Source: an uncultured Hungatella sp.
Lineage (GTDB): Bacteria; Bacillota; Clostridia; Lachnospirales; Lachnospiraceae
DNA: 33,739 nucleotides
NCBI GenBank assembly: GCA_949879025.1
Contig: CATLBO010000029.1
Span: forward strand, 1-33,739
Direction: 5' to 3'
Shown: positions 1 through 7,867 of the stretch, one piece after another
How the letters are laid out: every line of letters starts with the position of its first letter
Position numbering within the stretch: the stretch's first letter is position 1
Made by a program: the position numbers and the translations under genes
The notes under the pieces: generated by a model
Told to the model about the DNA's origin: nothing
The model's database searches: none
What the model saw: the letters and a program-made list of their open reading frames with translations, nothing else

Positions 1-324
1 GCTCTCATTATCATCAACACTTGGCATCCCGTCCGTGTAAAGGTTAAATGCCAGTCTGACTACTTTTACACTTCCGCTTGTCTGCCAGCCCTGATGCAGA
101 CACTCTGGCTTGACATACCCGGACTTAATATCGTAAATCTGGCTGAAATGGTTCCTCGTGTCATCAGAAATACCGAGAATGTAGATCAAAGCCTTGTGAT
201 AGCAGTCCTGATACCTCGCCTGTTCCAATTTTTCATAGTAGAATTTCTCATGTTCCTCGTTTGCAAAAACCATGTGTGTGTTGTTGGCGCTCTGCGCCCC
301 TGCTCTTAACGCTGTGTTGTTCAT
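1..324 (-). CDS. DUF6075 family protein, 3' part cut by window edge
   Basis: The first 108 codons of a minus-strand gene are present and the stop lies beyond position 1. The start is the ATG at 322-324, preceded by GGAGG at a 7-nt spacing. Visible blocks are an N-terminal NEEHEKFYYEKLE stretch, a central YHKALIYILGISDDTR block, and a GGWQTSG-like H-Q-G-W-Q-T-S-G-S block followed by RLAFNLYTDG. This pattern matches what I remember of DUF6075, a small family found in Lachnospiraceae genomes and often near mobile genes. Its function is unknown. The gene follows an intrinsic-terminator-like structure with only about 30 nt between its T-tract and the start codon, so its expression may depend on read-through. 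Confidence 0.7.
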   Translation of the reverse strand, partial: MNNTALRAGAQSANNTHMVFANEEHEKFYYEKLEQARYQDCYHKALIYILGISDDTRNHFSQIYDIKSGYVKPECLHQGWQTSGSVKVVRLAFNLYTDGMPSVDDNES

Positions 325-355
325 ACCTGAACCTCCTTCATTAAAGATATTGAAT

Positions 356-393
356 AAAAAAAGGGAACAAACCCCGAAATAGGGTCTATTCCC
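356..393 (-). terminator. Intrinsic terminator or attenuator before the DUF6075 gene
   Basis: Read on the minus strand, GGGAA pairs with TTCCC, and an inner ACCC/GGGT helix closes a short loop. Seven T residues follow directly (A7 at 356-362 on the plus strand). The ribosome binding site of the DUF6075 gene starts about 20 nt further on. That leaves little room for a promoter after the hairpin, so it may act as an attenuator of that gene as well as ending transcription from ppdK. Confidence 0.6.
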
Positions 394-403
394 AAACATC
401 AAA

Positions 404-430
404 CAAGGGAAAGCAATTTGCTTTCCCTTG
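404..430. repeat. Perfect 13-bp inverted repeat
   Basis: The arms CAAGGGAAAGCAA and TTGCTTTCCCTTG are perfect complements around a single central T. As RNA this gives a long hairpin between ppdK and the DUF6075 gene. There is no T-tract next to it. Its TTCCC could also pair with the GGGAA of the neighbouring terminator stem, giving two alternative structures. It may be an operator or a 3'-end processing stem. Confidence 0.6.
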
Positions 431-436
431 CAGAAC

Positions 437-572
437 TTATATATAGACTTTTACCACAATATCCTTAAATCTGTTAGCCTTTGTGTACTCTGGACGTGCA
501 GCCATAAATGCTCTTACATCCTCTCTCGACACCGTTAAGGTACAGAAGTAAATATATGGTTGTCTAATTCCT
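437..572 (-). pseudogene. Possible C-terminal remnant of an unknown small protein
   Basis: The minus-strand frame ending in TAA at 437-439 is open and reads SREDVRAFMAARPEY followed by TKANRFKDIVVKVYI, which looks like real protein sequence. No ATG with a ribosome binding site precedes it. The only in-frame starts outside ppdK are a GTG near 526 with no Shine-Dalgarno and an internal ATG. It directly follows the ppdK stop and may be what is left of a gene lost by insertion or deletion. I do not recognise the family. Confidence 0.25.
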
Positions 573-3197
573 CTAGTTGTTAATAGCCGCCTGTGCTGCC
601 GCCAGTCTTGCAATAGGAACTCTAAATGGTGAGCAGGACACATAGTCCAATCCAATCTTATGGCAGAATTCAACAGAAGACGGATCTCCGCCGTGCTCGC
701 CACAGATGCCTACATGCAGCTGAGGACGCACCGGCTTGCCCAGCTTAATAGCAGTCTCCATCAGCTTGCCTACACCAATCTGATCCAGTTTTGCAAATGG
801 ATCATTCTCAAAGATCTTGGTATCATAGTAAGCATTCAGGAATTTTCCCGCATCATCACGGGAGAAACCATAGCACATCTGAGTAAGATCGTTTGTACCA
901 AAGCAGAAAAACTCAGCTTCTTTTGCAATCTCGTCAGCTGTCAAAGCTGCTCTCGGGATCTCAATCATGGTACCTACTTCATATTTCAGCTCTACGCCTG
1001 CAGCCTTGATCTCAGCGTCAGCAGTCTCAACCACTACCTTTTTAACAAACTTAAGTTCCTTAATATCACAGATAAGCGGAATCATGATCTCCGGACATAC
1101 CTTCCAGTCAGCATGAGCCTTCTGGACATTAATCGCAGCACGGATAACAGCCTTGGTCTGCATCTTTGCAATCTCAGGATAGGTAACAGCCAGACGGCAT
1201 CCCCGATGGCCCATCATCGGGTTAAATTCATGAAGGGATGCAATGATAGTCTTAATCTGTTCAACAGTTTTGCCCTGAGTGTCAGCCAGCTTCTTGATAT
1301 CGTCCTCATCAGTGGGAACAAACTCATGCAGCGGCGGATCGAGGAAACGGATACATACCGGATTGCCTTCCAGAGCCTCATAAAGCTTCTCAAAGTCGCC
1401 CTGCTGTACCGGAAGAATCTTGTCCAAAGCAGCCTCTCTCTCCTCAACGGTATCAGAACAGATCATCTCACGGAATGCTTCGATTCTGTCGCCTTCAAAG
1501 AACATATGCTCCGTACGGCAAAGTCCGATGCCCTCGGCACCCAGCTCTCTTGCCTTCTTTGCATCGCCAGGAGTATCTGCGTTGGTTCTTACTTTCAGTC
1601 TTCTATACTTGTCTGCCCAGCCCATAATTCTGCCGAACTCGCCAGCAATTGCAGCATCTACAGTGGGGATAATGCCGTCATAGATATTACCTGTAGAGCC
1701 ATCTAAAGACAGCCAGTCGCCCTCGTGATATTCTTTGCCGGCAAGAACAAACTTTTTGTTTTCCTCATCCATAGCAATCTCAGAACAGCCGGATACACAG
1801 CAAGTACCCATGCCGCGGGCAACTACAGCTGCATGGCTTGTCATGCCGCCGCGGACAGTCAGGATGCCCTGTGCTGCCTTCATACCTTCAATATCCTCCG
1901 GGGAAGTCTCAAGACGAACCAAAACTACTTTCTCGCCTCTTGCCGCCCACTCTTTAGCGTCCTCAGCAGAGAACACAATCTTACCACAGGCAGCGCCTGG
2001 AGATGCAGCCAAAGCTCTTGCTGCCGGCTCAGCCTTCTTAAGAGCCTCCTGGTCAAACTGCGGATGCAGAAGGGTATCCAGGTTTCTTGGGTCAATCATC
2101 TGAACTGCCTTCTTCTCGTCAATCATACCCTCGTCAACCAAGTCACAGGCAATCTTCAAAGCAGCCTTTGCGGTTCTCTTACCATTACGGGTCTGCAGCA
2201 TATAAAGCTTTTTATCCTCAATGGTAAACTCCATATCCTGCATATCTCTGTAGTGGTCTTCCAGCTTATTGCAAATACCTACAAACTGCTCATATACTTC
2301 CGGCATAACCTCTTTCAGCTGGTCAATCTTCTGTGGTGTACGAACGCCGGCCACAACATCCTCACCCTGCGCATTCATCAGGAACTCACCCATCAAATGC
2401 TTCTCGCCGGTAGCCGGATCACGAGTAAATGCAACACCAGTTCCAGAAGTCTCGCCCATGTTGCCGAATGCCATCATCTGTACATTAACCGCAGTACCCC
2501 AGGAATATGGGATATCATTGTCACGGCGGTATACATTAGCTCTTGGATTATCCCAGGAACGGAATACAGCCTTAATCGCTTCCATCAGCTGTACCTTCGG
2601 ATCAGTTGGGAAATCAGTGCCAATCTTCTCCTTATACTCTGCCTTAAACTCCTCAGCCAGCTCTTTCAGGTCATCTGCCGTCAGTTCAACGTCCTGAGTA
2701 ACGCCTTTCTTCGCCTTCATCTTATCAATCAGCTCTTCGAAGTATTTCTTTCCTACTTCCATAACTACATCGGAGAACATCTGAATAAATCTTCTGTAGC
2801 AATCCCATGCCCAGCGGGGATTGCCGGATTTAGCAGCCAGGACTTCCACTACTTCCTCGTTAAGGCCCAGGTTTAAAATCGTGTCCATCATACCAGGCAT
2901 AGAAGCCCTGGCACCAGAACGAACGGATACCAGTAACGGATTCTCCTTGTCACCGAACTTCTTGCCGGTAATCTCTTCCATCTTGCCGATGTGGACCATA
3001 ATCTGATCCATAATCTCGTCATTGATCTTTTTTCCATCCTCATAGTACTGGGTACAAGCCTCTGTTGTAATGGTAAAGCCCTGGGGTACCGGAAGTCCCA
3101 GATTTGTCATCTCTGCCAGGTTTGCACCTTTTCCGCCCAGCAGGTTCCTCATGTTGGCATTACCTTCGCTAAACAAATAGACCCACTTGTTTGCCAT
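573..3197 (-). CDS. ppdK: Pyruvate, phosphate dikinase
   Basis: This 874-residue protein has the standard length and layout of pyruvate phosphate dikinase, which interconverts pyruvate, ATP and phosphate with phosphoenolpyruvate, AMP and diphosphate in the cytosol. The N-terminal nucleotide-grasp domain begins MANKWVYLFSEG, followed by LLGGKGANLAEM. The central phosphohistidine domain carries GGMTSHAAVVARGMG, whose His is the swivelling catalytic residue. The C-terminal PEP/pyruvate TIM barrel holds GIGLCRTEHMFF, GHRGCRL and HVGICGEHGGDP. The ATG at 3195-3197 is chosen because GAGGAGG sits 9 nt before it; an in-frame TTG 18 nt upstream overlaps that Shine-Dalgarno and is unlikely. It has its own promoter candidate behind recQ. 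In anaerobic gut clostridia the enzyme commonly works in diphosphate-linked glycolysis. Confidence 0.98.
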   Translation of the reverse strand: MANKWVYLFSEGNANMRNLLGGKGANLAEMTNLGLPVPQGFTITTEACTQYYEDGKKINDEIMDQIMVHIGKMEEITGKKFGDKENPLLVSVRSGARASMPGMMDTILNLGLNEEVVEVLAAKSGNPRWAWDCYRRFIQMFSDVVMEVGKKYFEELIDKMKAKKGVTQDVELTADDLKELAEEFKAEYKEKIGTDFPTDPKVQLMEAIKAVFRSWDNPRANVYRRDNDIPYSWGTAVNVQMMAFGNMGETSGTGVAFTRDPATGEKHLMGEFLMNAQGEDVVAGVRTPQKIDQLKEVMPEVYEQFVGICNKLEDHYRDMQDMEFTIEDKKLYMLQTRNGKRTAKAALKIACDLVDEGMIDEKKAVQMIDPRNLDTLLHPQFDQEALKKAEPAARALAASPGAACGKIVFSAEDAKEWAARGEKVVLVRLETSPEDIEGMKAAQGILTVRGGMTSHAAVVARGMGTCCVSGCSEIAMDEENKKFVLAGKEYHEGDWLSLDGSTGNIYDGIIPTVDAAIAGEFGRIMGWADKYRRLKVRTNADTPGDAKKARELGAEGIGLCRTEHMFFEGDRIEAFREMICSDTVEEREAALDKILPVQQGDFEKLYEALEGNPVCIRFLDPPLHEFVPTDEDDIKKLADTQGKTVEQIKTIIASLHEFNPMMGHRGCRLAVTYPEIAKMQTKAVIRAAINVQKAHADWKVCPEIMIPLICDIKELKFVKKVVVETADAEIKAAGVELKYEVGTMIEIPRAALTADEIAKEAEFFCFGTNDLTQMCYGFSRDDAGKFLNAYYDTKIFENDPFAKLDQIGVGKLMETAIKLGKPVRPQLHVGICGEHGGDPSSVEFCHKIGLDYVSCSPFRVPIARLAAAQAAINN

Positions 3198-3256
3198 AAG
3201 TATTTTCCTCCTCAAGTTGTGTAGAGCTTGTCTACATTTTCTCCCCGCCAGCCCCT

Positions 3257-3286
3257 TGTCCTTTCATGTTTTAGCTGTCCTTTCAT
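3257..3286. repeat. Direct repeat in the ppdK leader
   Basis: TGTCCTTTCAT occurs twice without mismatch, at 3257-3267 and 3276-3286, with a 19-bp period. Both copies lie between the proposed ppdK -10 box and the start codon. A small hairpin (TGTAGA/TCTACA, 3220-3236) follows just before the ribosome binding site. Two copies this close could bind a repressor dimer or an RNA-binding protein; no regulator is evident. Confidence 0.5.
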
Positions 3287-3316
3287 ACAAAAGAACCCCG
3301 GCGGCGGCTTGTTATT

Positions 3317-3344
3317 AGTATAACACAATTCAAAATCTAGTAAA
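3317..3344 (-). promoter_or_regulatory. Candidate ppdK promoter
   Basis: On the minus strand a TTTACT -35 box and a TATACT -10 box are separated by 16 bp. The site lies in the recQ-ppdK gap, about 120 nt before the ppdK start. The -10 box is good and the -35 box is moderate (4 of 6). Confidence 0.5.
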
Positions 3345-3459
3345 GTGGTTTTCTGGAAAAAATATGATGATTTTTGTGCGTAATTCATAGGTTTTCTTGT
3401 GTAAGCAGTTACATTTTTTGTCAAAAATCACATATACGTTTCAAGTTCGTATATACGTT

Positions 3460-5763
3460 TTACTTTCCCTTCCTGTTATCCCACAGCCATTTCACAATTT
3501 TCGTCTGAGCATCTTTTCCATAAAAAAATACCTCATACTCATTTCCACTCATGCTGATTTTTTTCTCCGCCTCAATCCCGAACGCCCTCCCCTTTTCATT
3601 TATCTGTTTTCGAGGTCTTCCGTTTAAAACCTTTATATCAAAGCACCCTTTTTGTGTCAGCCAGTCCTCCACAGATTTTATTGTCAGGCGTTTCATAGAA
3701 AAGTCATCCCGCAAATCATTAATCTGTCCTACAAAGTCGCTAAGAGATGTACGCTCCGAATAGTGAATCTGCTCCATAAGCTCCTCTGTCATGAAAAACT
3801 CTGTTTTTGCAGGACGTACCATTGCCTTTACAGGCTCTATGTCAATTTCTTCTCTGTCATCATCCATAAAAAACAGTCTGTCTTCTTCAAAGGACAGCTC
3901 TTCCGGGCTTTCCTCCTCCCCCACCGCTTCCTTTACACAGGCTAAAAATCTTTCCCCATACTTTTCAAACTTAAATTCTCCTATTCCTGAAACCGAAAGC
4001 ATCTGCACCTTGGATTGCGGTTTTATAATACACATGGAAACCAGAGTTTTGTCAGAAAATACAATGTAAGGAGGCACACCCTCCCCTCTGGCGATGTCTG
4101 CCCTCAAAACCCGCAGCTTCTCGAACAGCTTTTCTCCCTCTTGTGAAAGCTGTACGCCTGCCTTGCTGCCTTTCTTCGCCTTTTTCCCACTGTTCTCCCT
4201 GCCAGTCCGCTCCTGCTCTTTAGCCATTTTCATCATTACAATCTGACTTCCCTCTGTGATCTGACCGGATAGCCCTGTAAGCTTTACAATGGCATATTCG
4301 TCATTAGTCACAGACAGATAGTTTTTCAGCATCATATGATTCATTACCTGACGCAGCCGGAATACAGGCACTTCACGCAGAGTTCCGTAAAAGGGGTTCT
4401 CGTCCATTCGGTACTGTCGGATTTTTGTCGTATTAGCCCCATGAACCGTATCAATGATCACATTTACTCCGTATCTCTGGCGGCTGGAAGATACGCACCC
4501 CACTAGTCCCTTGGCAATCTCTGTTACATCTGTCTCCTCAAACTGGGTATTGCAGTTCTGACAATTCCCGCAGTAATTGGAGCCGTATTCTCCGAAATAC
4601 CGAAGGATATAATCGCGAAGGCATTCATTAGTAAAGCAGTAAAATGTCATCTTGCGAAGCCGCTCCCTGTCCCTCTCCTGCACAATCTGCCGGGTCAGCG
4701 AATCCAGTTCCTGGTTGTCCTGATTATTGTCAATAAATCTCTGGTTTGTAACCACATCCTGACCGCTGTAAAACAGAATGCATTCTCCCGGCTCCTGATC
4801 CCTGGAACATCTTCCTATTTCCTGATAAAAAGCCTCTATGCTTTTTGGCATATTATAATGGATTACAAACCTGACATTACTCTTATCGATCCCCATTCCA
4901 AATGCATTGGTAGCCACCATTACCTGGCAGCGATCATAAATAAAGTCATCCTGATTCTGTCTCCGCTCCCCATCGCTTAAACCTGCATGATATCTGGTAA
5001 CTGAAACCCCGTCTTCCCTTAGTCGGTCGCTGACCTCTTCCACCAGTTTTCTGGTAAGGCAATAAACAATCCCGCACTGCCCTTGGTGTGTGCTGACAAA
5101 ATTCTTCAACGCCCCATATTTATCTTTCGGTGCCTGAACTCCCAGATACAGGTTTGGCCGATCATAGCCTGTGGTCGTGACTACAGGTTCCTGCAGCATT
5201 AAAATATCAATAATATCTTCCCGCACTTCTTTTGTGGCGGTTGCCGTAAATGCACTTACAATAGGCCTTTTAGGAAGCCTTTTTATAAACTCCACAATCT
5301 TTAAGTAACTGGGTCTGAAGTCTTGTCCCCACTGAGAGACACAGTGAGCCTCGTCCACTGCCACCATTGCAATCTTTGCATTCAAGGCGAAGTCCAGAAA
5401 TCCATCTGTCTCCAGCCTCTCCGGAGCCACATAGATAATAGGATATCTTCCTTGTTTTGCAAAATTTAATGCTTTAAAATACTGGGCTGCTGTCAACGAA
5501 CTGTTGAGATAGGCGGCATGGATGCCTGCCTGATTCAGAGTCGCCACTTGATCCTTCATCAAAGAAATCAACGGCGAAATCACCAAAGTAATTCCGTCCA
5601 TAATAAGTGCAGGTATCTGGAAACAAAGCGATTTTCCCGAACCGGTAGGCATAATCCCAAACACATCTCTCCCACTTAAAATCCCGTCAATCAGGGACTC
5701 CTGCCCTTGCCGAAATGAATCATATCCAAAAAATTTCTTTAAAATTTCATGTTTCTTATCCAT
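3460..5763 (-). CDS. recQ: RecQ family ATP-dependent DNA helicase
   Basis: This is a 767-residue superfamily 2 helicase that unwinds DNA 3' to 5' in recombination and fork repair. Walker A is PTGSGKS (about residues 39-45) and the DEAH box is VAVDEAHCVSQWGQDFRPSY (about 134-153). The second helicase lobe contains GMGIDKSNVRFVIH and QEIGRCSRD. A Cys-rich zinc-binding region with CGNCQNC and an RQC winged helix follow. An HRDC-like domain is seen around FEKLRVLRADIARGEGVPPYIVFSDK. It is longer than E. coli RecQ (about 610) by an extra C-terminal domain of about 150 residues. It lies 67 nt behind the SseB-like gene on the same strand and may share its transcript. The Shine-Dalgarno AGGAGGAAGGA is rather far from the ATG. 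Confidence 0.95.
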   Translation of the reverse strand: MDKKHEILKKFFGYDSFRQGQESLIDGILSGRDVFGIMPTGSGKSLCFQIPALIMDGITLVISPLISLMKDQVATLNQAGIHAAYLNSSLTAAQYFKALNFAKQGRYPIIYVAPERLETDGFLDFALNAKIAMVAVDEAHCVSQWGQDFRPSYLKIVEFIKRLPKRPIVSAFTATATKEVREDIIDILMLQEPVVTTTGYDRPNLYLGVQAPKDKYGALKNFVSTHQGQCGIVYCLTRKLVEEVSDRLREDGVSVTRYHAGLSDGERRQNQDDFIYDRCQVMVATNAFGMGIDKSNVRFVIHYNMPKSIEAFYQEIGRCSRDQEPGECILFYSGQDVVTNQRFIDNNQDNQELDSLTRQIVQERDRERLRKMTFYCFTNECLRDYILRYFGEYGSNYCGNCQNCNTQFEETDVTEIAKGLVGCVSSSRQRYGVNVIIDTVHGANTTKIRQYRMDENPFYGTLREVPVFRLRQVMNHMMLKNYLSVTNDEYAIVKLTGLSGQITEGSQIVMMKMAKEQERTGRENSGKKAKKGSKAGVQLSQEGEKLFEKLRVLRADIARGEGVPPYIVFSDKTLVSMCIIKPQSKVQMLSVSGIGEFKFEKYGERFLACVKEAVGEEESPEELSFEEDRLFFMDDDREEIDIEPVKAMVRPAKTEFFMTEELMEQIHYSERTSLSDFVGQINDLRDDFSMKRLTIKSVEDWLTQKGCFDIKVLNGRPRKQINEKGRAFGIEAEKKISMSGNEYEVFFYGKDAQTKIVKWLWDNRKGK

Positions 5764-5830
5764 TTTGGTCTTTGTTTCCTTCCTCCTGCCTTTTCATAAA
5801 CTTCTGAAAATTTCTGTATCCGGCTTTCTC

Positions 5831-6646
5831 TCACGCCTCTACCTGTTCCTCCATTACTTTCAGCCTTTCTCTTAGCAGTATTAGGCTAACCCCTGCCGGA
5901 TTCAGGATATATCCCTTTGCATCTTTGATCAAAGATGGCAAAAGTCCTTTAAACGGCACGGTCACCACTCTGAATTTTGATGTTCTCTCTTTCGTAAACT
6001 TCCTAAATTCCCACATATCCGAAAACAGCGGCTGGAAAATCTCCCCTTCCCCATTTTTTACATAAGGGATCTGAATATTCTGACCATGTTTCTGGGGGTC
6101 AAACTCGCCCTCGACTTTGCTGACATCAATAGCCATAACGTACTGAGAGCGCACCAGATTTACCATCATCTCCTGCTCCATAGACTGAAGGCGCTTTCTT
6201 CTCTCCAAATCTTCCGAAGACTGCCCCGGCCGACGCAGCTCCTGAAGAAAATAAATCATAGTAAGCTGCAAAGTGGCATTCTTTCCAGGAAATCCAACCT
6301 TTTCTCCCTCCGGCTGCTTCAGAGTCACGATCTCATCCAGCGGAAGATAAGAAAAACCGGCTCCACTATGAAATGCCACTCGATTTACTCCCATTAAATG
6401 AAAGCTGGAGTAAACTATCAGTATCTGCTCTTTCTCTGCCTTTACCGTAGTCAACGGAATATTTTGTTCTCCGTATTCCTTTGCCCAGTTTTTCGCATCT
6501 TCCTCATTGGCAAACAGATATACCTGATCGTCAAATGATTCCTTATCACATTCCACATAGGGCATCCTGGTAGTCTGCGCAAAAGAGACAAATACCGTCT
6601 CCAGGCTCTGTAATCTTTTTATCATAAATCTGTTATCCACCGCCAT
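5831..6646 (-). CDS. SseB family protein
   Basis: This 271-residue soluble protein resembles SseB-family proteins: an N-terminal alpha/beta unit (residues about 1-115, with VYLFANEEDAKNWAKEYG) joined to a second unit near the C terminus (QPLFSDMWEFRKFTKE and VVTVPFKGLLPSLI, ending NPAGVSLILLRERL). E. coli SseB is linked to serine sensitivity, but the biochemical role of the family is not established. The ATG at 6644-6646 has GGGAGG 9 nt upstream; an in-frame TTG two codons earlier is less likely. A promoter candidate lies about 180 nt upstream, and recQ follows after a short gap. Confidence 0.75.
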   Translation of the reverse strand: MAVDNRFMIKRLQSLETVFVSFAQTTRMPYVECDKESFDDQVYLFANEEDAKNWAKEYGEQNIPLTTVKAEKEQILIVYSSFHLMGVNRVAFHSGAGFSYLPLDEIVTLKQPEGEKVGFPGKNATLQLTMIYFLQELRRPGQSSEDLERRKRLQSMEQEMMVNLVRSQYVMAIDVSKVEGEFDPQKHGQNIQIPYVKNGEGEIFQPLFSDMWEFRKFTKERTSKFRVVTVPFKGLLPSLIKDAKGYILNPAGVSLILLRERLKVMEEQVEA

Positions 6647-6828
6647 AGTCAACTTCCTCCCTTTTTCTTAAATACTTCCGGATTCTTTTACAGCTTGCCT
6701 CTGATATATAAATTATAGGCCTCCGAAAGCACATTTTTCGGCGTCTTCATTTTTTCCATGCTCTGCACTCTTTAAATAAATGCATTCCCTGTTCTGTTCT
6801 CTGCTGGCATCTAAAGCTATCTCAATAA

Positions 6829-6857
6829 ACTATATCACGAAAGTCCTCCGGCGTAAA
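6829..6857 (-). promoter_or_regulatory. Candidate promoter for the SseB-like gene
   Basis: Minus strand: TTTACG (-35) and TATAGT (-10) with a 17-bp spacer. It would give an untranslated leader of roughly 175 nt before the SseB-like gene. Confidence 0.5.
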
Positions 6858-6866
6858 CAAAAAACG

Positions 6867-6948
6867 CTGGCAGCCGTATTACCTGGCAGTGCTGGCACAA
6901 TTGCTGTATAGAGGACAGCAGACCTGGCAGATAGCACCTATCCTGCCG
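6867..6948. repeat. CTGGCAG repeat cluster with hairpin
   Basis: CTGGCAG occurs at 6867, 6883 and 6924, with the variant CTGGCAC at 6892. The last copy runs into a hairpin at 6926-6948 (GGCAGATAG, a 3-nt loop, CTATCCTGCC with one bulge). The cluster sits immediately upstream of the -35 box at 6852-6857, where an activator or repressor could bind. Confidence 0.4.
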
Positions 6949-7035
6949 GGCCTGCTTTCTCTTTCTCCTTACTGCATGACGTACAAATCTCTCAAGTCTA
7001 TCTCTGCTGAAGCTTCAGAACCTTTATAGCCGGAT

Positions 7036-7746
7036 TTATTTGCTGTACCCCTGCACCCAGACGCCGTCACCGTCCACATAGTATCCGTCAGGCGTCCAGC
7101 AGCTTGCCCACATAGCTCCGTCATCTCCGCAATAATAACTGTGATCTTTCCAGTTTATCCAGCCTGTTGCCATGTATCCCTGGCTGTCAAAGTAATACCA
7201 CTTATTGCCGATATACTGCCAGTTATTTTTTGTATAGCTTCCGTCTCTGTTCTGATACCACCACCGGCCGCTGTCTTTGATCCATTGCCCGGCATTTTCC
7301 AAGTTTGAATCACTCCCGGATCTTCCCGAAAAATCCCGAAATTTTTTTGCTGTATCCCCGTCCACATCCCACTCCTCAGATTCAAACCAATCTCCTTTAT
7401 GAGAAGAACTGTATACAGCCCTTACCTGAAACGTATAGGTTCCTTCCTGGGTAATATACTCCCTCAAATCAAAGTTTGTCCCAGTGACATAAATCGGATA
7501 AGTCGTTAAACGGGTTTTTCCCCGGTGCGCTTTCAATTCATACCGCCGGGCATCCTCTGCCTCCACCCATTCCGCATATCCTGTCTCTCCATCCCATCTG
7601 ACATCAGGAATATTTAATTCATAATCTCTTAAATCCGGAATGCTCTGAACACCGCCTATATTTCCCGATGCAGCCGAAGCCGGGAATACCATCCCTGCTG
7701 CAAGAATATATGCTATAGCAGCTGCCGTCTTCCATCCTTTTTTCAA
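7036..7746 (-). CDS. Secreted protein with cell-wall-binding repeats
   Basis: This 236-residue protein starts with a clear signal peptide (MKKGWKTAAAIAYILAAG, cleavage probably after PASAASG). A middle region of about residues 35-130 looks like a beta-sandwich of the fibronectin type III kind (YELKAHRG, YTFQVRAVYSSSHKGDW). The C-terminal 85 residues carry aromatic cell-wall/choline-binding repeats: W-I-K-D-S-G-R-W-W-Y-Q-N, NKWYYFDSQGYMATGW and HSYYCGDDGAMWAS. Such repeats hold proteins on teichoic acid or peptidoglycan. No catalytic domain is visible, so it is probably a surface-attached binding or structural protein. It appears monocistronic. Confidence 0.8.
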   Translation of the reverse strand: MKKGWKTAAAIAYILAAGMVFPASAASGNIGGVQSIPDLRDYELNIPDVRWDGETGYAEWVEAEDARRYELKAHRGKTRLTTYPIYVTGTNFDLREYITQEGTYTFQVRAVYSSSHKGDWFESEEWDVDGDTAKKFRDFSGRSGSDSNLENAGQWIKDSGRWWYQNRDGSYTKNNWQYIGNKWYYFDSQGYMATGWINWKDHSYYCGDDGAMWASCWTPDGYYVDGDGVWVQGYSK

Positions 7747-7867
7747 TCTTGTCTTCCTCCTTTTCCAAATCTGCCGTTATCTGTGTTTTATCTTAACATA
7801 TGCCGTAAGAAAAAGGGTAAATATTTCTGGTTCTTTTTGTGAATTAATTCTTAAATTATCTGGCGAT

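Larger units (their letters stand above)
6647..7035. other. 389-bp gap without a convincing gene
   Basis: I see no coding region here. The gap holds a promoter candidate for the SseB-like gene and the long untranslated leader that follows it. Upstream of the promoter is a cluster of CTGGCAG repeats with small hairpins. The palindrome CTGAAGCTTCAG near 7007-7018 follows the cell-wall protein gene but has no T-tract. A small RNA cannot be excluded, but I found no consistent pairing of the ends as expected for 6S RNA. Confidence 0.5.

Noticed and set aside
660-3224. Long plus-strand open frames opposite ppdK
   Set aside because: They are the complement of a strongly conserved gene, lack ribosome binding sites and have no recognisable protein features.
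3425-3459. recQ terminator formed by the ATATACG/CGTATAT inverted repeat
   Set aside because: The stem is A+T rich and short, and the T-rich stretch after it is interrupted, so I could not support it as a terminator.
6647-7035. 6S RNA or riboswitch in the gap upstream of the SseB-like gene
   Set aside because: No long closing stem or known riboswitch core could be built; only short hairpins and direct repeats are visible.
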